From Gossypium raimondii (taxonomy: Eukaryota > Streptophyta > Magnoliopsida > Malvales > Malvaceae): 64,000 bases of DNA. Of this stretch, positions 57,973-64,000 are shown one piece after another. Positions within the stretch are counted from its first letter, which is position 1, and the number at the start of each line of letters is the position of its first letter. A program made the translations under genes and the position numbers. The notes under the pieces were generated by a model that made no database searches, was not told where the DNA came from, and was given only the letters and a program-made list of their open reading frames with translations. The stretch spans positions 49,013,733-49,077,732 of the forward strand of contig NC_068571.1 in assembly GCF_025698545.1 (NCBI RefSeq), in the 5' to 3' direction.

Positions 57973-58291
57973 AATAATATCACATATTTTGAATATTCTT
58001 CCATTTGGAGAGTTTTTTTTTTTTTTTTTGTCGGAGAGATTAATATTAACATAAGGTCACCTAGTCACTGCAGTGACAAGTGACCTGGACAACCTCGGCC
58101 TCAACTAAAAGATAAAATAAAATAAAAATAACAACAAAATTCAGTAAAATGTGAAAGGTACATAGCATATCAACAGCCAATTTATAATTGACTTTTTCCC
58201 CTTACAAACCGGAGAAGAAACACAATATATATATAAAAGAATAAAATCAATCTCATTCAGTTTCAATTCAACCAAGGTTTTTTCTTAAACA
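57973..58291. other. MAP65-3 downstream flank
   Basis: It contains a T run (58014-58030) and a GC-richer repeat-like stretch (GGTCACCTAGTCACTGCAGT, 58045-58080) of unknown family. The MAP65-3 3' UTR probably covers the last 150 bp or so. Confidence 0.35.
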
Positions 58292-61200
58292 TCATACTTG
58301 TACCAGTGATGTTGTTACTTGTAGTGTTTCAGCAAGCACAAAAGCAAGCCTTTTTTCCTCAAACGATTGCTCAATCTCTTCAGAAATTTCTTGAACTGGC
58401 TTACCGAACGGTATTATTAATGGAGCAGGAGTCATGGCTGTCTGCATCGGAACTGACACCGTGGATGCTGGAGTCATGGCTGCTATACACATTGCCTTTG
58501 GTGTTCTGTTCTCTTCGTCAACCAAAAACGTTGTCTTCGAGGGAGTAGTGTATGGAAAATTAACCGGTTTCATTTTCTGTAAAGTTTCACCATCATCTTC
58601 TAATGTGTTTGTTGTATTGGTTTTTGAAGATACCATGGATGAGATAGGCGAGAACGGCTTACGAACCAATGGTGATTCTAGTTCATTAGTATTTACTAGA
58701 TTGAACGAGTGCTTTCTTACAGGAATGTCAGCAATGTCTACGCCTCTCCTAACTGCAAAACGGTGAATGTTTCAAGGAGATAAACAAACTTATTGTAGCA
58801 ACTTTTGGCTGCCTAGTATTGTGTTCATGGCACCAAGGGATGAACAAACAAATTTCAAACTGATTCCCATTTAATAATATCCAAGATAGCTTTGCTGAAA
58901 CCGATTTCGATGGCTAATTACGCTAGAAAGCGGTTGAGAATTGAGATATATTTCTTGGTTGTAACAAGCAGAGACAGAGAGAACTTACAAGCTGAGAAAG
59001 CTGGAATGGCATCGTCATGGCGGTGATTCAAATGGTCATTTTGAAACATTCTCTCAGTCCTCTTATGAAGTGTTTGGGGAGTAGCCTTTGCAGAGTGAAG
59101 GGAATCAGGTTTATGAGTAGGCAGCATTGCTCCTCCCAAGGAGACTCTTCTACTGCTTGCACCTCCAGTTGAATGCCTAGGACCCTTTTTGACACTCAGG
59201 GGCTTTGATGGGCTTGGTTTTGACCCATACAGTGCCTCTTGTTCTGCTATTAGTTGTCCCTGGAGTTTCTTTTGGTCCTGGAGCACAAAAAGAATCATGC
59301 CCGACTATTAGCTAAATTTCACCAAGGAAAACGTTCATAATTTGCATAAAGCCTTGGTCCATAACTTGGTAAAACAGTATTAACGCATGCACTGCAATTG
59401 GGAACTAAGCATACTATCATACCCGCAACCTACGCCGTTCTTGCTCTTTCTCTTGTTGTAAAATAGTATACTCTTCAAGCATAGATAGCAGACGAATCTG
59501 CACAGTGTAAAAGTGTCAGTTAGATACCAAAAGCATAAGCAACTTTCTCTCCTCTTGTTATAAAGGTTCAAGTCCTACGTTATTAGAGTACTCACACCAT
59601 CATACAAAAATTCAACCTCTGTTTCCTTTTCCCATGCCATTGTCTTTGAAGCCAATGCCTCCACCATTCCTGGGTTAATATGATAAACAACTTCAACACT
59701 GTTTTAGCTGATTACTCAAAACAGGTAGAAAATAGAAACTGATAGAGAGGAACTCCAAGCTTCATAATGTGAAGTTGACATTCTCAACCTTTTATCTAGA
59801 ATGTATTTTTTACCTGGAAGTTTATTAACCAATGAACGGGCTTTCTCAGCACGCTTCAGTGTAAGATGAGCACCTTTCCCAGCATTATATCGGTTTTCAT
59901 CCTGTTGAATAACAGACAATTAAGCAAGGAAATTACACTACAAGTACAAAAGCCTATACTCCAACAGATGACAAAAACACCCACCCTGTTATATTCCTCG
60001 AGCCAGCACTCCTCGTCACAAGCCATCAACCATTTCTCCACCCTTTCAAGTATTTCTCTCCTGCTAAAAGCTTCCTCTTTGACCTTAGCAATTTGAAGTT
60101 CAATCTGTTCTAGTATGGTAGCAGCACCAACAGCCCCTGGATAAAAAAAGAAAGCGTGATCTTCGGTAGAATGGGAGGGGAAGTGAGATTAAACTGATAC
60201 TATGCTGACAATAATATAACATAGCATCAGCAGTTACCAGACTCAATAGCTTCAATGGCATCTTCTACTGCACTTTGTGAATCTGGGACCAAGTGCGTCT
60301 TCCTACATATCTCCTCCAGCTCTAATCTCTTCTTCAGGACAAGCTCTTTCATTTTGCTAGACTTTAACTCTTCCAACCTAGAAACTTCTGCCTCAACCTG
60401 CACTTACTACCTTTAGATACTTTAAACCAAGAGAAAATCAGTAAACTGGCGTTGAAACATGCATCACTAACATATTTGATGAAATCCACAGAGAGAGTGT
60501 TGGGTTCTGTAATTTCATGTTCTGAAGCAGCTATATTACAGGTAACATTCTGAAACATCTGTTGCTCCTCAATAGGTGTATCCATCAGATTCCATAATTC
60601 CAACATGGTAGTACCAAGATCTTGTAGCTGCCGTGGGTAAAAGAATCATATTATGGTCAGAGAAAAGGGATTGTGGGGAAGAGAGATATTGAAGCTTACA
60701 AAGTGCAGAAATTAACAATTTTACCCTTTGCATCCTCTGTATCTTAACTTCCTGTAACTTTTTAATCAAAGTAGCCAACTGCTCAATTGTGTTATTACTA
60801 ATACTCCAAAATCCTTCGGAGTCACCTAAACTAGGATGGACCTCGGCAACTGTGAGCTTGAAATCCATGCCCATCACCAAGCAGAGTGAGTTCAACATGC
60901 TAAGGTGGTCCTCAACCTGCTTTAAACGGTCATTCTGCACAAGAAAGAGATCAGTCAGTAAGGAAAAGATATTGCATTTGTGCTAAATGCTAATGAGGTG
61001 GAATCAATAAAGAATTGAAAAATAGAAGGTTGATGACCTTCTCTTTCTCAAGTTCATTGAGCTGTTTGTGCAATTCTTCAAGTTTCCTTAAGGACAAGTC
61101 ACTTTCATCCACAACTGCTTTGGAAGAAACTAATTTGGCTGATCCATAAATCTCATTTGTGATAATTTGTATCTGTTGTAAAACTTGTACAAATTGATTT

Positions 61201-61780
61201 CTTCTTTCTATTTTCCGTTTCTTCATTTCTTCCAATTGTGGAAGAATTTTGCTGAGTTCCTCCTTCAAGCTTCCAGCATTTTGATCTGACTGAAAATTTT
61301 GAACCAGAAGATAAGTAAAAAGTTTATTGTAATGGGAAAGTTCTCATCTTTCATTTCTTACCTGCCTAATATGCACTGGCCTCTCCCCCATTGCTGAACA
61401 GATGGCAGCAAGTTCGGCTTCAGAATCAGCAATTGTCTGTCTTAGCTGAGCTCTACAGCGATTTGCCTGATCTACCTTTCTTCTGTATACTTCCAGGCAT
61501 TCTCGTTCAAGCTCAAGCAGCATTTCATCCCGATCAGTATCTGTCTCCCCAACTTCATCCCAGATTATCTAATATATTCAAGGAATCATGAAAGCGTATA
61601 TATTATTAGATTATGTTCAAGCTTTTAAAAGAAAAACATGTGCATACAAAGGCATCCAAGAAAAAAAATATATAAAAGGTATCCATTGTGAACAAAGTTC
61701 AACAATACCTGAAGTTCATATAAAAGGGTTCCGCAAGTTGTTTCCACTTGAAGAAGTGGATCACTTGGCGTAGTAGACAT
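58292..61780 (-). CDS. MAP65-3: Microtubule-associated protein MAP65-3 (PLEIADE-like)
   Basis: The model has twelve exons: 61780-61709, 61568-61362, 61289-61038, 60934-60725, 60627-60472, 60397-60238, 60136-59985, 59901-59814, 59669-59596, 59497-59423, 59277-58989 and 58752-58292. All are GT-AG with matching phases, giving 731 residues. The N-terminus ([37 protein letters not shown]) and long coiled-coil region are typical of the MAP65/PRC1/Ase1 family. The conserved spectrin-like region includes [40 protein letters not shown] and [20 protein letters not shown]. The basic tail has [15 protein letters not shown], with serine and threonine sites suited to mitotic kinases. The C-terminal [16 protein letters not shown] is a MAP65-3-like end. 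MAP65-3 cross-links antiparallel microtubules at the phragmoplast midzone during cytokinesis. A leader intron is likely (see 61793-62254). Confidence 0.93.
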
Positions 61781-61792
61781 GTTGAACAATTC

Positions 61793-62254
61793 CTGCCAAA
61801 ACAATACCTTCAGAAACAAAAAGATTTATAAAATTGTTAGAGATAGCAGGATCAACTTTAGCTGGAAGATTGAGAAGCAGGAAAAACAAGTTGCAGAGCA
61901 GTCACTAAGTAAATAACCTGAAACTTCAAGCTTGGACTGGGACTGGGACATGAAAATCAACACTTATCTTTTCATGTTTACTAGACTAAGTCATAGTGTC
62001 ATACACTCATGCTCTAAATTCTTAAGTTATAGGACTCTGAATTTCTATCAGTTTTTTACTAAATTAAATTTAAAATGGAAAGTTCTTGCAGATCAAATTT
62101 GAATTTTAGGTAAATATTAATGAATCTCTCAACAACAGAAGTCAAGATTTATTCCAAAAATTTCACACACACAAAAAGAGTTTCTTTTCCCTGCATTTTC
62201 TCGTCAGCCAAATATAGCAAGAAATTGAATAAGAAGAAAGAAGTAGAAGCAAAC
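61793..62254 (-). other. Probable 5' UTR intron of MAP65-3
   Basis: On the minus strand a donor CTTAAG|GTTTGC (62254) and an acceptor TTTTGGCAG ending at 61793, 12 bp before the ATG, frame a 0.46-kb leader intron. The upstream leader exon would be about 62255-62320. Inference from splice signals only. Confidence 0.5.
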
Positions 62255-62334
62255 CTTAAGGAAAAGAGATTGAGACGAAGCTTTCCAGGTTAGGTTTGAA
62301 TTTTGGATTTCCAGAAAAAAGAACAAAAATAGGT

Positions 62335-62435
62335 GTCCGTTGAAGAGCGGTGATTATGGATTTGTTTTTAATGATAGATTAGGAACCAAGACAATTTGAA
62401 TTTCAAATCTCATTTATTTGTTTTCGACCGTTTGA
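62335..62435 (-). promoter_or_regulatory. Two MSA-like (AACGG) elements upstream of MAP65-3
   Basis: On the minus strand TCAAACGGTC (62435-62426) fits the mitosis-specific activator consensus YCYAACGGYY at 9 of 10 positions. TTCAACGGAC (62344-62335) has the AACGG core. R1R2R3-MYB factors bind this element in G2/M genes such as B-type cyclins and KNOLLE. Placement close to the presumed start site of a cytokinesis gene supports a role. Confidence 0.5.
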
Positions 62436-62547
62436 TTATTTTCTCACTCTGTATCCAACGCTCCTACATAGACTTTTATTTCCTAAAGTGTGATTGCCAT
62501 GAAGCGGTATAAAGGACAAATATTGACCCTTCTTTTCTTTTAGTAAG

Positions 62548-62831
62548 GGATAATATAACATTTAGTCCTTGAATTTTATGACTCTTTTAAATTTGGTTCT
62601 TTAACTTTTTTTCCGTCCATGTTAATGTTGGAATTTTGTAAGTTTTCTTAATTTTGGTTCTTGTGATACGATATTTTTAGATGGTGGCGTGATATAATAT
62701 GAAAATATCACATCATCACATGGACTAAAATTAGAAAAATTATAAAATTTTAAAATTAATGTGGAACAAAAAAATTAGAGACTAAGATAAGAAAAATTAC
62801 CAAGTTAAAAGATTAAATGTTGCTTTATCTC
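62548..62831. mobile_element. Small palindromic MITE
   Basis: The left end GGATAATATAACATTTAGTC and the reverse complement of the right end, GATAAAGCAACATTTAATCT, form TIRs. The centre is TGGTGGCGTGATATAATATG. Non-coding. Confidence 0.5.
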
Positions 62832-62920
62832 TTTAATATATATTCAATTGTTAGACTTTCTAAATTAGTCTTGGTATAAATACATTTTATATCTCAAATT
62901 GGTATCTTTAAAAAAAAGAG

Positions 62921-63522
62921 TAAACTTTAAAAATAGTCACCAATTATTAGCATGTTTCTATTTTGGTCACTAAAGTATAAAAACTTCTATTTTAGTCACT
63001 AACATTATCGAAATTTAATATTTTGGTCATTCTTCCGTTAAATCACTAACTATGGCCTTTTGTTATTAGCATAATAACAAATTTAGCTCTCAATTTTACA
63101 CATTCTACCAATTTAATCTTGGTTCTTAAAAGTTAAAAATTTTAAAAATTGTAAATATATATTTTTCATTTTCCAATAAAAATACATATGAATTTCCCTT
63201 TTTTAAACAACAACGATCGTCATGTTCAAGATGGGTTGAAGACTACAACCTGCATTGAAAATGGTTAGGTTTGTTGCATTTGAAGCTGTGCTTGAAGACG
63301 GACATAATTGGAGATATATAGATGAGGATAAGGTCTAGAAGACCTAATAGATGGAAGGCCATATCAAGAGCTCCACAACTAATTCCTAGTTCAATGGCAT
63401 GGTTATAGAAGACCTAGTAGGTGGAAAACCAATCTCGATTAGTTGGCTGATCAATTTAAAAAAAAATCATAATTTAGGGATCAAAAAAGAAACAAATCCA
63501 TAGTTAGGTGACCTGTGGTGTA
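62921..63522. mobile_element. Mutator-like foldback element, worn
   Basis: The left end GAGTAAACTTTAAAAATAGT..CACC and the right end, reverse-complemented, GGTAAACTACACCACAGGTC..ACC match the terminal arms of the element at 33.25 kb. Runs of A at both flanks prevent a secure target-duplication call. An internal near-repeat (AGAAGACCTARTAGRTGGAA) occurs twice, at about 63337 and 63407. Confidence 0.5.
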
Positions 63523-63784
63523 GTTTACCAAAAAAAAATTGTCGGAACATTTTATAAAAAAAAATTTAATTGAGGATCAGGATGAAAATGACATTTTGAA
63601 CCCCAATTCATCAGATGGAGATAGAGATGAGAAACGTCAAAGCATCAGAATGAAACTTACAAGTCTTAATCTAAAAACTGGGGGAAAGTAAAACATTGCA
63701 AAATCATTCACTTTGTGCTTTACTAGTTTTAAGGCAAAGAGCAAAAGACAATGAAAAGCCGATTGCAACATAAGAAAGAAACCA

Positions 63785-63865
63785 TCAATATGGTTCCACT
63801 GGTGCTCTGAACTTTGCTCCTGCGTAAACTGCAGCAGCTCCAAGCTCTTCTTCAATCCTCAGAAG
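63785..63865 (-). CDS. Last exon of an unidentified gene running off the right edge
   Basis: On the minus strand an acceptor TTGTTGCAG ends at 63866. It is followed by 26 codons with a stop at 63785-63787; the peptide is [12 protein letters not shown], then [14 protein letters not shown]. The composition is protein-like and the 3' side is AT-rich, consistent with a terminal exon. I do not recognise the family. Upstream exons would lie beyond 64000. The longer ORF that overlaps it in another frame has hydrophobic, non-protein character and is not preferred. Confidence 0.45.
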   Translation of the reverse strand, partial: LLRIEEELGAAAVYAGAKFRAPVEPY

Positions 63866-64000
63866 CTGCAACAATTGCAGTTCATATCACAAACATGTTA
63901 GTGCAATTACAGACTCTGTATTTGATTCCTAGACTAGAAACACAAAATGGAGTGTCTGAATGTGCCTACACAACTACAACCTAACAGCAATAATAGTTTA

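Noticed and set aside
63637-63855. 72-residue minus-strand ORF at the right edge
   Set aside because: It begins inside the preferred terminal exon in another frame and runs into AT-rich 3' sequence. The acceptor-defined frame is more protein-like.

Overview
The window is nuclear DNA of a dicot plant: GT-AG multi-exon genes, AT-rich intergenic DNA (roughly 70% A+T by eye), and many small palindromic transposons, SINEs and LTR-element fossils. The repeat families look like those I know from cotton and relatives (Malvaceae, probably Gossypium); that placement is inference from memory, not a search.

Eight protein-coding genes can be modelled, plus the last exon of a ninth at the right edge. Left to right: a bHLH36-like transcription factor (minus, 7.1-8.1 kb), a CYP704-type cytochrome P450 (minus, 15.5-17.7 kb), the mitochondrial protease OMA1 (minus, 19.1-21.8 kb), a KEA4/5/6-type K+/H+ antiporter with 20 exons (plus, 25.0-31.3 kb), an ACS10/ACS12-type aminotransferase (plus, 34.6-36.8 kb), a YLS7/TBL17-like acetyltransferase-family protein (plus, 46.8-49.8 kb), the nucleolar rRNA-processing factor EBP2 (plus, 52.4-53.2 kb), an AT-hook AHL gene whose PPC domain is frameshifted (minus, 54.0-56.0 kb), and the cytokinetic microtubule bundler MAP65-3 (minus, 58.3-61.8 kb). 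The exon models were checked by splice-site phase. From memory, bHLH36, OMA1, KEA5, ACS12, YLS7, AHL4 and MAP65-3 are near neighbours on Arabidopsis chromosome 5 (about At5g51590 to At5g51780). If so, this is a conserved block in reverse order, with the P450 and EBP2 as differences. The genes do not form a pathway; they are linked by ancestry.

The gene-poor gaps hold fossils. At 0-1.3 kb there is an LTR-element remnant. At 3.66-6.10 kb a complete solo LTR with a perfect 5-bp target duplication sits inside a LINE RNase H remnant. At 33.24-33.98 kb there is a Mutator-like foldback element, and tRNA-derived SINE copies occur at 1.9, 23.7, 43.0, 43.1, 45.3 and 45.7 kb.

The most unusual object is at 39.04-42.96 kb. 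It is a single 3.9-kb unit bounded by TCTGT duplications, but its two outer 159-bp copia LTRs point in opposite directions and a third LTR lies inside. Between a primer-binding site and a copia RT/RNase H remnant it carries an intron-less copy of the 5' half of a copper-ATPase gene (RAN1/HMA7 type). This looks like a retrotransposon that captured a host mRNA and then integrated in an aberrant inverted configuration.
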